Below, piece after piece: positions 21,361-32,737 of a stretch of DNA of 64,000 nt. Made by a program: the position numbers and the translations under genes. The notes beneath the pieces are model-generated. The model saw only the letters and a list, made by a program, of their open reading frames with translations, was not told where the DNA came from and searched no databases. Within the stretch, counting starts at the first letter, position 1, and every line of letters starts with the position of its first letter. This stretch comes from Ochotona curzoniae (taxonomy: Eukaryota > Chordata > Mammalia > Lagomorpha > Ochotonidae): contig NW_024467120.1 in assembly GCF_017591425.1 (NCBI RefSeq), positions 6,324,001 to 6,388,000 on the forward strand, given 5' to 3'.

Positions 21361-22413
21361 TACTTAAAATTTTTAATAATACTACTCCATAGGCAGAGGG
21401 ATTTCCCTCTACCCCCGCCCCCATTTTCCTCTGTATTATTACAATCCTATAGTCCTTCAACAATTGTCACAAGTCCATCATTCTGCTATTTAAGTGTAGC
21501 ATGACATTGTATTTTATAGACAATGGTAGAAAGCCCAGCATCCTATTGTCAAGATATATTTAACAGTTTCATTGGGAGTCCATCTTCAGTCTGGAAGTAG
21601 AGATGCATACTGCAATGTGTTTTCACTTCTCGGTATGCAATTCTCCATTATTCAATTCCTCTAGAATATATATGCATATATATGTGTTTGTGCACATATA
21701 TATATACACATATTGTGTATATATTTACATATATACATACACATATATATGTATCTTGTCTTTTGCATGGCAATTGCCTTATTGTATTCTGGTGACATCT
21801 TTGCTGCTGAAGGCACAAGGAGAATTCTCTTGACAGAAGGCTCGGTAGGTACAGGGAATTTGGCTGAATAAACTTCTCCTAAAAAAAACACACCTGATGG
21901 ATCTGAACTTCACTGTGCTCATGTGTCCCAGGGCACACTCAGTAATTTTCCAGACTCTCGTTCCTCCCTCTTGTCCCACGGATTCACTCCTATGGAACCA
22001 AAATGGAAACGGACTATGACCAACTGGGAAAGTTTCCTCAGCTTCAGGTAGTGAAAATTTAAAAAGTGCAACGTGAATTCTCCAGGAGAGAAATGAGAAC
22101 GCTCTTCTTTTATTGATTGCTATGCTGCCCCAGAAAAGACTGCCTTCTCCCTTTTATTATTTTTTTTAGAAAAAAAAAAAAAATAAGGGCTTCCCCTTCC
22201 TCACACAGCCCTTTTAACACAAGTGAAAAATTCCAAATTCCTCATTTGTTTAGCCTGAAAATCCCCTCCACATTCCCACAAACTACTTCCTTTTCTCTCT
22301 TTTTAAGCAGGACTCTCCTCTCTTTAATGAAGAGAAGTTCAGAGGGTTTTTTCCCATGAATAGATGGCAGGCACCTGGGAGTTATGAATTTTAAAGTGAT
22401 CATTTTCTTTCAG
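21361..22413. other. Unique sequence with TA-rich patch
   Basis: About 21661-21760 is a low-complexity mix of ta, ca and tg steps (atatatatgcatatatatgt and similar). It produces short spurious open frames on both strands. The rest is unique. An A-run lies at about 22168-22182, and a polypyrimidine acceptor-like tract ends at 22413. Confidence 0.55.
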
Positions 22414-22678
22414 CCATGCCGGACAATGGACATCTCCTTTTGACTCACTTTCACAGCTTTGAGAGGCTCTCAGATCAGCCACATTCCAGCCGGACTGGAG
22501 TCAGATCAGAGCTGCGCTGGACGGCATCAAGGTCCCCCACAGAAAGACAAGAAGCAGATGGCCGGGCCCGAGCGCTCCGCCCCCTTTCAGCGCGCAAAGG
22601 CAGGCGATGTGGGAAAGCGCTCGCCCAGCATCGCCCATTGATCCCTGAATAGAACCACCGCATGCCACCAGCCTGTAG
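22414..22678 (+). other. CpG-rich exon-like segment, function unknown
   Basis: This segment stands out in an otherwise CpG-poor window: about 13 CpG in the 160 bases from 22490 to 22650. It is preceded by a good acceptor-like end (cattttctttcag, ending 22413) and followed by a donor-like tag|gtatga at 22678/22679. One plus-strand frame (22416-22652, 78 codons) is open across most of it, but its translation is arginine- and proline-rich and matches nothing I know, and it ends in a stop before the donor. If it is an exon, it is more likely non-coding or UTR. It could equally be a small CpG-rich enhancer or promoter. Confidence 0.35.
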
Positions 22679-23240
22679 GTATGAAGCTCTGTTAACAGAT
22701 GGTGAGATCATTATGAGCAATTAATTCCTTTAATGTATCAGTGGGAACATGTTGGGAAGGATGACGCAAGCACCGAGTGAATGGTGAACTTCTCACTTGT
22801 GGGGGAGCCAGCAAGGGCAGCCTGGGGAAGGCGGGGTGGGGGTCGGGGGCTGCTGGGAAGATCTTCCCAGGCTGCAGCCCGTGGCCCGGGCAGGGGACAG
22901 GAGCTGGGAACTGGTTCCAGAGAACCGAGGTGTGGTTTGTATTAACTAATTGTGAAGCCTTCCCCCTCTTCATGATTAATGCCAGATTTGGCTCTGGGTC
23001 ATCTTTATACACAAGAAGCATCCAGAAACGGAGACAAACAAAAACAAGATTTGTCAGTAAGTCCGAGGTGCATGGGGAATTGCTTCACAGAAATCAGCAG
23101 AGGAACAGGTCAGGGGTCACTTTGCTAATCACATCTGTGGCTGTGACAGTTCTAAATTTAAAAAGGAGCGTTTCTTGCCACAAAGATAAAGGAGTGGTAA
23201 AAGCAAGCTGTGTGTGTCCCAGGGTTGGGATGTGAAAAGT
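22679..23240. promoter_or_regulatory. Candidate conserved regulatory region
   Basis: Not a repeat as far as I can see, with a dense mix of motif-like sites. An E-box (cagatg) at 22697-22702 is followed by homeodomain-like cores (cattatgagcaattaattcc and ctttaatg, 22707-22735). Then come a G-quadruplex motif (22824-22849), an 18-nt palindrome (22853-22870), and attaactaattg and catgattaatg near 22940-22980. These motifs are individually weak; their clustering next to the CpG-rich segment is the reason for the call. A 152-codon plus frame (22777-23235) crosses it, but nothing supports it as coding. Confidence 0.35.
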
Positions 23241-23428
23241 AAATGTCTGAACACATTGTAAATGGGTAGTTTTAAAACATCACATTAAAAAAAAAAACCT
23301 TATGGATTTATAGAGATTGAGAAAAGGACACACGTAACAAATTATTTCCTCTAGGACAGGATGGAACCATTTTTAAATAGGATGTACACATGCTGAAGAG
23401 GGCCTGAAGCTTATGTAGGGTTGATACC

Positions 23429-23430
<2 letters not shown>

Positions 23431-23493
<63 letters not shown>
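23431..23493. repeat. (TG)n(TA)n compound microsatellite
   Basis: About 22 TG units (23431-23474) pass directly into about 9-10 TA units (23475-23493). It sits at the A-rich end of the antisense SINE that follows, a typical birthplace for microsatellites. Confidence 0.97.
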
Positions 23494-23496
23494 TTG

Positions 23497-23770
23497 TGAA
23501 AGGCATAAGGAGCAAGAGGCAGAGATGGAGAGAGATCTTCCATCTGCTAGTTCACTCCCCAAATGCTTGCAATAGTTGGAACTGGGCCAGGCTGAAACTC
23601 AATCTTGGTCTCGCACAATGGACAGGGACCCAAGTATTCAACCCATTATCCAGGCCTCATGCATTAGCAGGAAGCTGGAATTAGAAGCATAGTGGGGACT
23701 TGAACCCAGATGGCGATATGGGATGTGGCTGGCTCAAGCAGTACCTTAAACACTTTGCCAAACACTGGAG
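23497..23770 (-). mobile_element. Old diverged lagomorph SINE
   Basis: Reads gagatcttccatctgctagt, tcactccccaaatgcttgca, attagcaggaagctggaatt and gacttgaacccagatggcga. It matches the SINE plan in reverse with many changes. Confidence 0.7.
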
Positions 23771-26622
23771 TAGTTTTCAAATCTCAGTAACAAGATGAAG
23801 CTGACTACCAGTGTGGTCAAAGATTGGCACCCTGTTTTCCATACTGCTGAGTGCTTGGCCTGTGATAACTGGCCTTGCCACATGTTTCTCTACTTCTTTT
23901 TATCATTTTATTTTTAGTAGGAAGAGTGTGTTGCTTCAGCAAGAAAAGAGACAATCTCATGACACCAGTATGGACCTTAGATTTTACAGGCAGAAAATGC
24001 AGAAACAGGAAAGACAACTATTCACTTAATCCATCTTTAAATGACACTTTTTGCTTGTAATTAAGGCACTCAAGTAGTGTCTCTGCTCATGAAATTTATA
24101 TAACTGCACAATAGCTTGCTCAAAGGAACAGCAAGTGGCAGTTAACCTTGAAATGTATTATCCTAATTGAATAAATCTGGTTTTAATTCAATAAATTAAA
24201 AACATAGAAATAGTATCACAGAAGACTTTCAAAAACAGAATTGCAGTCCGCCATAAATACAGCATGGGATTGTTTATAGTTGAGTTGGAATGCTCGGATG
24301 TTTTCCAGCATGATTTTAGAACTCTAAAAGCATTCTGGTACACATTCGCTATTTTTCCATCATTGCTTCCAAAGCAAATCAATGTCACTTTCTGGAAATC
24401 ATTGATAAGAATATCTGAACCCTAACTCAGAACACATAAGTTTGCTAATTGGAGATGGTTCCTCCATGGGGATATCCAATTCCTCCAATCTCCATGGGAA
24501 CTTTCCAGTCATAGATCAGAGGGTCTCCTGGAACACAGAGTAAAGATGAAGTCGAGGGTAGAGAGAAAGGGAAGATTGGTTCGATGCTTTATGCAGAAAA
24601 GACACATTTCCATCATTTTTTCCTTTAAATCAGATTTACATATACCATAAATCCCTTCAGCATACAGGAATTACAAAAGATGCTAAATTCTACCCTTCTA
24701 AAATGTGTTACTTTCATCAAGAGCATCCTATCTCAGTGATTATATAGTTAAGGCAAGAAACCATGCAGTATGTTTTTATTTGCATGAAATAAGTTAATGA
24801 GGCATCACCTGTGCCTTGTATCAGTTTACTGGAGAAAAAAAAAATAAAGCAGAACACAGGTGGTCTAAGGGGATCGTGGTAGAATTCTTTACATTCATTT
24901 AAAAACCATAGACCTAAAATCATTTATCAGAATTTACCCATGCATACTGCTAGGGAATAACCCATACACACACATACACACAAATATAAAATCATCGTGA
25001 AGGAATTTCTGGTTTCTTGGTTAGCAAGGGGGAAAAAAGGCCGTAATTCATTCTTTCCTCGTTCTCACACTGTTCGCTATTGTACCATCTGCAATATACA
25101 ATGTACAAGCTCAGCCATAACCCGTACGGCTGGAAAAGAAGCATTCACACTGTGAATTACCATTTTTCCCAGCATCTAGCTCTCGTCAAAGACAGCACAA
25201 TAATAAACTAGAAGCTCCTTTGTCTGTTAAACATTGTTCTTCATTACTACATGAAAAGCAAATTGTCTTTGTATAGAGGAAGAGTGGCGCACACAGCCGT
25301 GAGAGTGGGGGAAGGGACTGGTCTCTTTCCTGACCAGCTCCCAGCCAAAGCCCACTTAGTCGCCTCCCCCGCAGCCCACCCAACTCTGCCTGAGAAATCA
25401 TGCTACCTACAGACCAGGCTGGAGATGGGTCCCTTATTCAGCAACTGAGGTGCTGCAGGATGCTTGTACATCCAACTTCCTGAAGGTTACACCCATACAC
25501 AGGGATGTGTGTGCACACATCTATCTGTTTCTAATCACCCTTGTATGTTCCTTTTACTGTTGAAGGAAGTTAAGTTTTGCAGATACATTCTTTGTTTTTT
25601 GAGGCTAAAAATATTCAGCAAGTAAAGAGTGCACAAAAACTCTTATCGCTCTAAAAAAGGCAAATGAAAAGCAAGCAAACAAAAATATTTGGAACAGTAG
25701 ATTAAACAGATGAACAGTAGAATAAATACTTAGCGAGAGCACAGAGCAACAATTACAATGAAAGTTAAGGAAATGTATAGGTTAGACCAGAACTATTCTT
25801 CCAAAGTAAGTGTCCTTGTCATGGAAATCAGTTACTGAAAAGAAATTAATGATTGTCTGAGGTGGGCTTTTTTTTTTTTTGGATGTAATAAATCCCAACA
25901 AATTTGCAATACAATAAGTTTGCTTTATAAACTTACTAAATTAAAAGATCATGATTGTCTCCTTGACCAAACTCGTCTTATTTCAAATCTAAAAAAAAAA
26001 AAAGGAAAAAAGAACTTCTTAGTCACATTTAGTTAGCCCCTCAACAGATCATTTCTGTAGTTTATTGCTAGTGAGGTCTTCCCGGAATAGCCAAAATCAC
26101 ATCTGTTGGATGGGAACTGAATTAATGAAATAAATCATCAGAGTAGCAAACCAAAAGTGATTTAACTTCCATGTTTACTGATAACAAAAAGTTGACATCT
26201 CATCAGAAACTGGTAAAAATTCTTAGGGAGATGGGGGGAAGGAAATCCAGAGACAGTACCAGAACATGAAACTACTGTTTCCATAGTGTGTGTGTGGGGG
26301 GGGGGTGGCTTACAGTATGCTTGTGTAATTGTTTCTTTTCCCTGCTTGCCTCTGGGAATGATGCTCAGCTTACTTAGTAGTCAAGAGGATTTACAAATAC
26401 CGCAGGTATGAAATAACCGCAAAAGCTCATTATACACAGTGAGTGTCCAAGAACTGTTACTTGCCTTTTTAGGTACAGATTGGTGATTGAATTTAACAAA
26501 GAACACTTCACTGCCATGCATCACAATGTGTTCCTGTTTATTCCCCTCTCCTGAAAGTTATGAATGATCCATACTTGACGTAGTGACTTGAAAGACTATG
26601 AAACATTTGTAATGGTAACTGT
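23771..26622. other. 2.9-kb SINE-free unique block
   Basis: No gene is recognised. Low-complexity spots are an A-run near 24834-24844, a T-run at about 25870-25880, an A-run near 25991-26003 and a G-run at 26296-26305. The lack of any recognisable SINE, in a window averaging roughly one per 1.5 kb, is worth noting. Confidence 0.5.
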
Positions 26623-26915
26623 GATGGGGCAAGTGTTGGGCACAGCAGAGTAGGGCACTGGGGTGCCAGTTTGAGCCCCAGATGCTTCGCTTCTGGCCTA
26701 GCTTCCAGCCTAGCTTCCTACTATTGTGCCTTGGAAGCAGCAGTTGAGTTGCTGCTACCTGTTACCTGTGAGGAGCGACTAGATGGAGGTCCCTGACTTT
26801 GGACAGCCCTGAGTGTTGCAGGAATTGGAGGATTGAACCAGCAGGTAAAAGATCTCTCTTTTCTCCATCTCTCCTTCTGACTTTGACATTCACATAAACA
26901 AATTTTTTAAAAGAC
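26623..26915 (+). mobile_element. Old diverged lagomorph SINE
   Basis: Reads gatggggcaagtgttgggca, ggtgccagtttgagccccag, then a cttccagcctagcttccta stretch, aaccagcaggtaaaagatct and a ttctccatctctccttctga tail. A local repeat, gcctagcttcc twice (about 26697-26720), has expanded it slightly. Confidence 0.65.
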
Positions 26916-27713
26916 AAAGAAGAAAAACTAATCATGATGATTTCTCTAAACTGGAATTCTTATTCTAGAATATTCGATAATTTCTAAACTTCATATAAGT
27001 TACTCAGAAACCAAGTGTTTTTTTTTTTTTTCCCAAAGAGCTAGCAGCTGTAGTTTATCTAGAAAGAACTCTGCCTATGTATTTTTACTGTGTGTCACAT
27101 GACTTAGGGCCAACTTTGACTTAGGCAGCTCATCCTGTATAAACAAGAAACTGACATCGCCAGGAAACAGAGAGGAATAATGTTGGTCCATGCCCATGAG
27201 AAAGTGGTAAAAAATACATGAGTCACATAGGAACATCTGTCTTCAATCCTCAGTTAAGGACTTCCCAGGCTAAGGGACAATTTGTGGATCACATGATGTA
27301 CTCTCCAATTCAGGCTATTTGCTCATTTTTCTTAATTTTACTAATATGTATAAGGATAACTCATGATGTCTCCTTTTTAATGTTACTGCATTTCCTTGAA
27401 AGTATGTATGCTTGTTTCCAACTTGTTAGAACAAATATATTTTTCTTTTAATTTCTGCTTGAATGCCTTATTTAAATATAGAATGACATTTTCTCCTCAA
27501 TTCATAAACAATGTGGTCACTAACACTTCCTATAGTCCTTTCTTTCATGGGCAAGAAAGGAAACACGTTGAGCTTCTTAGTATAGATCTTCACATGGACA
27601 CAAGGTCTCTTTAATGTCATGTTTCACTGTCTACAGGCTCTTTGGCCATTATTCCAAACCTACTTAACCTATCCAGTTCATCTATACTTAACTTATACAG
27701 TAATCAATACAAC
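26916..27713. other. Unique AT-rich sequence
   Basis: No gene seen. A MIR-like stretch (gacttagggccaactttgac, then ctgtataaacaagaaactga) at about 27095-27165 is too decayed to call. A T-run lies at 27019-27031. Confidence 0.5.
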
Positions 27714-27932
27714 AGTCATTCTCAGCTTGGGGCAGTTTTGCTGACAAGGGACATCTAGCAATGTCTGGAGTCACCTTAGGCTGTTCTACTGGGTGCAGAG
27801 GTGATGCTGCCCTTGGTGGATACAGGACGTGGTTCCTGCTGAATGTCTCTGATCTAATGAGAAGACGTCTTACCAACCTCCACAACAAATATGGCCCCAA
27901 ATGTCAGTAGCTTCAAGGTTGAGATACCATGT
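27714..27932 (+). mobile_element. MER20 DNA transposon remnant
   Basis: This is a non-autonomous hAT-type element of about 219 bp. The copy runs agtcattctcagcttggggc, gacatctagcaatgtctgga, gtcaccttaggctgttctac, gggtgcagaggtgatgctgc, then cacaacaaatatggccccaa and aaatgtcagtagcttcaagg, with an inverted terminal end near gttgagataccat. Order and length fit MER20 throughout. Confidence 0.85.
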
Positions 27933-28997
27933 TCTAGAGAGCAAAATAAACAAAGAATCTGAGTTCCTTATCACTTCATATGAAGCTATTTCTTCATGCC
28001 CTTTCCTCCTATTGCTAGTTTTTTTTCCAAAGTATCTCCCCAATACCCATTTCCTGTGAGGTTCTTCCTGCTTAATATTCTGCATTTAATTTGGCTGCCA
28101 AGCATGAGTCACCGCAATCCTTTTTCCTCAGAGTTACCAAGCTCCTTCACTGTCAAGTCTAACAGTTGGGTGAACACTTTTTCGATCTGATCTCATTTTG
28201 ATATTTCTGATGCACTTGGGCTGTTGGCTATTTTCTGCTTCTTATGCTCTCTCTTAGCATACTGACACCATCATGTTCAAGTTTTCCCCATCATGATCAT
28301 CACTATCGCACCTGCTGACTCCTCTTTTTGTTGGGCATTTAAACATTCCCCAACTGGAGAGTTTTCTCACATCCATCCTACCAAAAGTAACAATATCTGA
28401 TCATTCTGTCTGCTTAAAGTAAATATTTATTACTACCAATGTACCTTATATATTTATTTTTAATTTTTTTTCTTGTCATCCAACTCCCTATTCACTGAAA
28501 GCCTGAGGAAAGTATACAGAGACCATCTGTTTGGCTGCTTGGCCACTACCAGATTCTGTCTTTGACAGCATACCATTGCCTTACCCCATGCTCTCATTGA
28601 CGTCACTCGGCAGTGTCCCACTTAAGTGGCCCTTAAAAGGTCAGGATTCTGCAACTAAGCTGTCTCATTCGTTCTTGTGGCAGATCCCACACTGTCTAAG
28701 TCGGTGTCACTCATGACATGGTGAAGGTGTTAACATTTGAGCAGGTCCTGAGGTAAGAAGAAGCCTTGAATTTGGCATAAATGATGAAAGACCAGTGGGG
28801 CTAGGAAAAGGAGAGTGGGGGGTATAAAAATGATAAGCAGGAAGGTGGAGAAACTTTCTTTGGAGATTTCTTCATGTGTACATAGCTATCTAGGAGGCAT
28901 GGTAAAGAAATGAAATATGAGCTTAAAGTCCTCTTCATATCTAACATAAAAACTGCATCAGAGGAGTTTAGTGTTGTGCCATAGCAAGGAAAGATGC
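27933..28997. other. Unique sequence with possible L2 remnant
   Basis: No gene recognised. The interval 28410-28560 (tatatatttatttttaattt then ccaactccctattcactgaa and agcctgaggaaagtatacag) resembles an L2 LINE 3' end, but the similarity is weak and I do not call it separately. Confidence 0.4.
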
Positions 28998-29285
28998 CAT
29001 CTTCAATTTCAGCATCAAATATGGGCATCAGTTTGTGCCTTACCATATTCCACTTCCTATCCAGCTCCTGGCTAAAGGCCTGAGAAAAGCAGTGGATGAT
29101 GGCCCAAGTGTTTGTGCTCTCGCTACCCACGTGGGAAACCCAGATGAAGCTTGTGTCTCCTGGCTTTGGCCTGAGCCTGGCAATGGCTGTTGCAGCCAAC
29201 TGGGAGGTGAATCATCAGATAGAAGATGTCTTTCTCTGTGTTTCCCTTTATGTAATATTAAATTTCAAAATAAATTGTAAAGATT
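28998..29285 (+). mobile_element. CSINE-related copy, 5' part eroded
   Basis: Reads tatgggcatcagtttgtgcc, ccacttcctatccagctcct, gatggcccaagtgtttgtgc, cacgtgggaaacccagatga, gaggtgaatcatcagataga and ttcaaaataaattgtaaaga. The A-box head is not recognisable. Confidence 0.8.
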
Positions 29286-29754
29286 AAAATAAAAGCAGTG
29301 TTGGAGACTACTAAGAAATCATTTGTAATAACAGCACATATTTGGAGTTCGGAAAGTTGATATGAATTTGGGGAAGAGCTGAGAGAATCAAGTCTGCAAT
29401 ATGTGAAATCCAAAACCATGGTTATTTGGATACTCTGTGTATTGCACAGTTAAAAGACTGATGGCTGTTACAAGTAATAAAAATAATATTAATAATAATA
29501 CTTGGTTTGCAAAATTGTCAAGAGGCTAAATGACTTAATCAGTTTGTCCCTTTTTATCTGAACTCAGTGTAAGCTTTATTATTGCCAAGCCACTCAAGTG
29601 ATGGCCCATGATTGAACAGATTATCCCACTGGGAAAATATGAGTAGCCTTCCCTCCAGGGACAGAAATATCTACAACCTTGTAATATTCTTTTTTGGCAC
29701 CTTTGGCCATTATTGGTAGACACTTAAAGCTATTTCAAACTTTTTCTCATTATT
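29286..29754. other. Unique sequence
   Basis: Contains a short (AAT)n-like stretch (aataataata, 29482-29500). Nothing else recognised. Confidence 0.5.
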
Positions 29755-29915
29755 CCCTCATTTCTGAACTAGGACTTGATTATCCTTAATTTACAAAAGG
29801 ACATTGTGTTGAGAAGTAAGCTGACTTCTCTAATGTCATGTGCCACATACTCTGTGCTAAGTGAAGAGCAGAACTGAAATCTTCAGGTCATGACTCAACC
29901 TCTGCTTCTCCATTT
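29755..29915 (-). repeat. MIR-type SINE fragment
   Basis: Read on the plus strand it gives the reverse MIR order: ttaatttacaaaaggacatt, gagaagtaagctgacttctc, taatgtcatgtgccacatac, agcagaactgaaatcttcag. These correspond to the complement of the CTCATCTGTAAA, AAGTTACTT, TGTGACC and CGAATCC-side blocks. Confidence 0.6.
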
Positions 29916-30611
29916 ACATAATATTACAAACGGAACTTTCTTCACCTTCAAAAAATAACAAGATAATATTGACAATATTCTTTTTTGTGCATTCAAAAGC
30001 TTAATCCTCAAATCAACAGTGGTTGCTTTTGACAGGGTAATAATTCGGGCATTCAAATATAGCAGTGGTTTCATGCTATTTATTTACTCGTTTTTTAAGT
30101 TAGAAAGCTGCTCTGTTTACTGGGGCCCCAAATGAATGAGTACATTCCTGACAGACACACTAAGGTAACCCTGATTGTGGTGTTGATTTTGCTAAAAGCA
30201 ACAGCCCAAAGTATTAGTAATGAAAGCTCATTTGAAATTAATTTCATTTCACGAGATACAAACAAATCCATAAAATCAGACACACATAAAACAAACAACC
30301 ACAGGTGCATTTTTTTAAACCAATGTGTTCCCAAATGAAAGGCACGAACAGTCAGAGAAAGGAAAGAGAAAAGGGAGGAAAGAGAAGGGGCCCAGTGTGA
30401 TTCTAAGGTGCTTGTCTTTTGAACCCAGTCCACTTTCAAAGGTAGAATTAGTTCTCAGCAAAGTTTCAACTTGCTAGAACATCCTTCTGTTTCTTTCCAG
30501 AACAAGGTCAAACTGGATGGCAACATTTATAAATGCTTCTCTGGGAAACCATTATTTGTATATATATTCCTTAAAACAGATCCAATCTCCTGTTAACTAC
30601 TCTTTTTATGA
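29916..30611. other. Unique sequence
   Basis: No gene recognised. The 114- and 68-codon frames overlapping on opposite strands around 30095-30439 resemble no known protein. Confidence 0.5.
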
Positions 30612-30969
30612 AAAGCTGGTAGATTGATTGATTGATTGACTGATTTGAAAGACACACACACCATGCATACACACATATAATAAAGGAAAGACAAAGGCAA
30701 ATAGACAAAGCTTTTCCATCAGCTGGTTTACTTCCTAAATGGCTGCAACAGCCAGGACCGGAACAAGCCAAATGCAGGAACCAGGAGCTCCTTCTGGGTC
30801 TCCCACAGGTAGCAAGAGCCCAAGTACATAAGCAATTATCTGCTGCCTTTCCAGATGTATTAGCAGGGAGCTGGATTGGAACCAGCACTGCAAGGACTTG
30901 AACCGACATTCTAACATACAGTGCTAACATTGCAAATGCCACTAAAACTGCTGGGCTACAATGTCAGCC
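30612..30969 (-). mobile_element. Old lagomorph SINE, tail carrying simple repeats
   Basis: The tail side holds gattgattgattgactgatt and a cacacaca patch. The body reads tggctgcaacagccaggacc, ctgggtctcccacaggtagc, tagcagggagctggattgga and ggacttgaaccgacattcta, with the head near gctgggctacaatgtcagcc. Confidence 0.8.
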
Positions 30970-31724
30970 CTTACTCATCTTAATTTGAAAAAATTAGACA
31001 ACTGTTTCCTGCAGTGAAGTTATTACCTGTGCTTTACACTGATGAAAACTTTGACTATAACTCATAGGCTTTTAGGTGATCAAGTGATAAATTTATCTAA
31101 ACAGAAGTTTAACTCTTAATTTTTAAATACAAGTTACAAAGGTATATAAATATCTTATTCTATCAAACAAGAGTTAAGAAGTGGAAAACCCATTTATATG
31201 GACATGGGAGAGTCTGATGTCCATATTTTGTGATGTCACTTACAGTAAATGGCAAGTGAGGAAGTCCAAGTGGCAGAACGAGAGGTGGGTAGGCATGGGA
31301 GAGATCATAGGCTACCAAGATGGATGGTTCCTTTTTCTACTTAGTCCTTCTCTCTTTGCAGAATGTATGTTTATGATCAATGGAATGATCCAGTCCTGAA
31401 CATCAAACTGCCTCAGAAAGACTTGACTAGTTACAGAAACCTATTCTTGACAGACACTTTAGAGATGCAATCCCAGCTCAAATTACAGGCAGTAAATCCA
31501 GCTACATCCCCTTGCGGGTGATGCTTGTTACCACTCACTCGCTCACTTGTGGTTGAGGCAGACAAGCCTATTGTTGACACAGACTAAATCTTAGAAAGTT
31601 CCTCCAAATCTTAATTATGCTTTCCTGCGTAACACAGGATATGACATTGTGGCCCTCATTATTTGCACGCACCAGCATGAGGGTCAGACTTGGGTCAGAC
31701 CCTCATGGAGTTTTATGTCCAGGA
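30970..31724. other. Unique sequence
   Basis: Nothing recognised; no supportable coding frame. Confidence 0.5.
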
Positions 31725-31885
31725 CTGACAGGGAGAGCCATGACAAGTCACCGACTCAACCTCTCCAAGCTTCAGTCTTCTTGCCTGTAATAGAGGATAA
31801 TAAATATTTTCTTCCTCATTGTCTTCTTTCATAATTAACAAAATGATGCTCTTGGAACAATGCCTATCATTGATGCTTGGAAGAA
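31725..31885 (+). repeat. MIR-type SINE fragment
   Basis: The chain atgacaagtcaccgactcaa, cctctccaagcttcagtctt, cttgcctgtaatagaggata, ataaatattttcttcctcat and ggaacaatgcctatcattga matches the MIR core and 3' half (CCTCTCTGTGCCTCAGTTTCC .. CTGTAAAATGGGGATAATAA .. CAGTGCCTGGCA). Confidence 0.75.
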
Positions 31886-31910
31886 CCTTTTCTATCATAA
31901 TGATATTAAA

Positions 31911-32080
31911 ACACAATCTCAGGAGTCAGATGGTCCTGAATTCCAACCTACCTCCACTGGTTAGTAACTGTCTTTGAAATTAAAGTAGCTGTCCTCTGGG
32001 TTTCTGTCTTCTTGTCTTTGACTTGTCTTGTGAGCAAAGGTTATGAAATTATTTGATGACAAAGATGTTAATGTGCTTGA
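31911..32080 (+). repeat. Second MIR-type fragment, same direction
   Basis: Begins caatctcaggagtcagatgg (MIR 5' side), continues tcctgaattccaacctacct, ccactggttagtaactgtct, then ctctgggtttctgtcttctt and gagcaaaggttatgaaatta. It is adjacent to and in line with the MIR at 31725. Confidence 0.65.
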
Positions 32081-32737
32081 CCTAACCTGGTCCTAATGTT
32101 TTATCCTCATTGTCGTCTGTACACTTAATCGATGCCCTTCTTAAAATATGATGCTGGGACTAATAGGACATTCTTAAGCAGCCAGAATCAACCCAAAAAG
32201 CAGTATACAGACTGTCTATTGTGGAAAAATATGACATGCTTCCTAATGTGGTCTAATATTGCATTTGCCTCTACTGTGGGTCCGTCAGAAATCCAAGTAT
32301 GAAATAAAAAAGGAATTAACTCATTCTGTCCCACTCATTTAGAATAACTCAATGAAGGAAAGCAATGCACACCAGATAAGACCATCAATGCTGAGGAGAA
32401 TGCTATGACACTGCTCTTTCTGGAAAGTGATACTTAAAATTGATTCATTGAGCCATACCATTAATTGCTCTAAAATCACTTGCCAAAAGCCTTCAGACTA
32501 CATCACACATAAGCTTGCCTTTCAGGCTTGCATAGTTTAAAGGCATCTCTATTACCACAACTTGGTCAAGTGAATCCTCTTTCTCTTAGGTAGTCTTAAA
32601 GTAGCCTCCATTGTCTATTCTGCATGATTATTTTTTATATTTCCCAAAGTGGCAAAATGATCTAGATTTTCATAAATCTGTAACTCAAATAGAAATGTGC
32701 AAGACAAACCACCTTCCAAGAAAATAGCACACACTCA
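32081..32737. other. Unique AT-rich sequence
   Basis: Nothing recognised. Confidence 0.5.

Noticed and set aside
21661..21760. TA/CA/TG-rich stretch that looks like a structured element
   Set aside because: Low-complexity dinucleotide mixture with no consistent arms; the open frames on both strands are artefacts.
22777..23235. 152-codon plus-strand frame
   Set aside because: Not in a repeat, but the product is glycine-rich at the start and unlike any known protein. No splice or initiation context supports it. The DNA may be regulatory instead.
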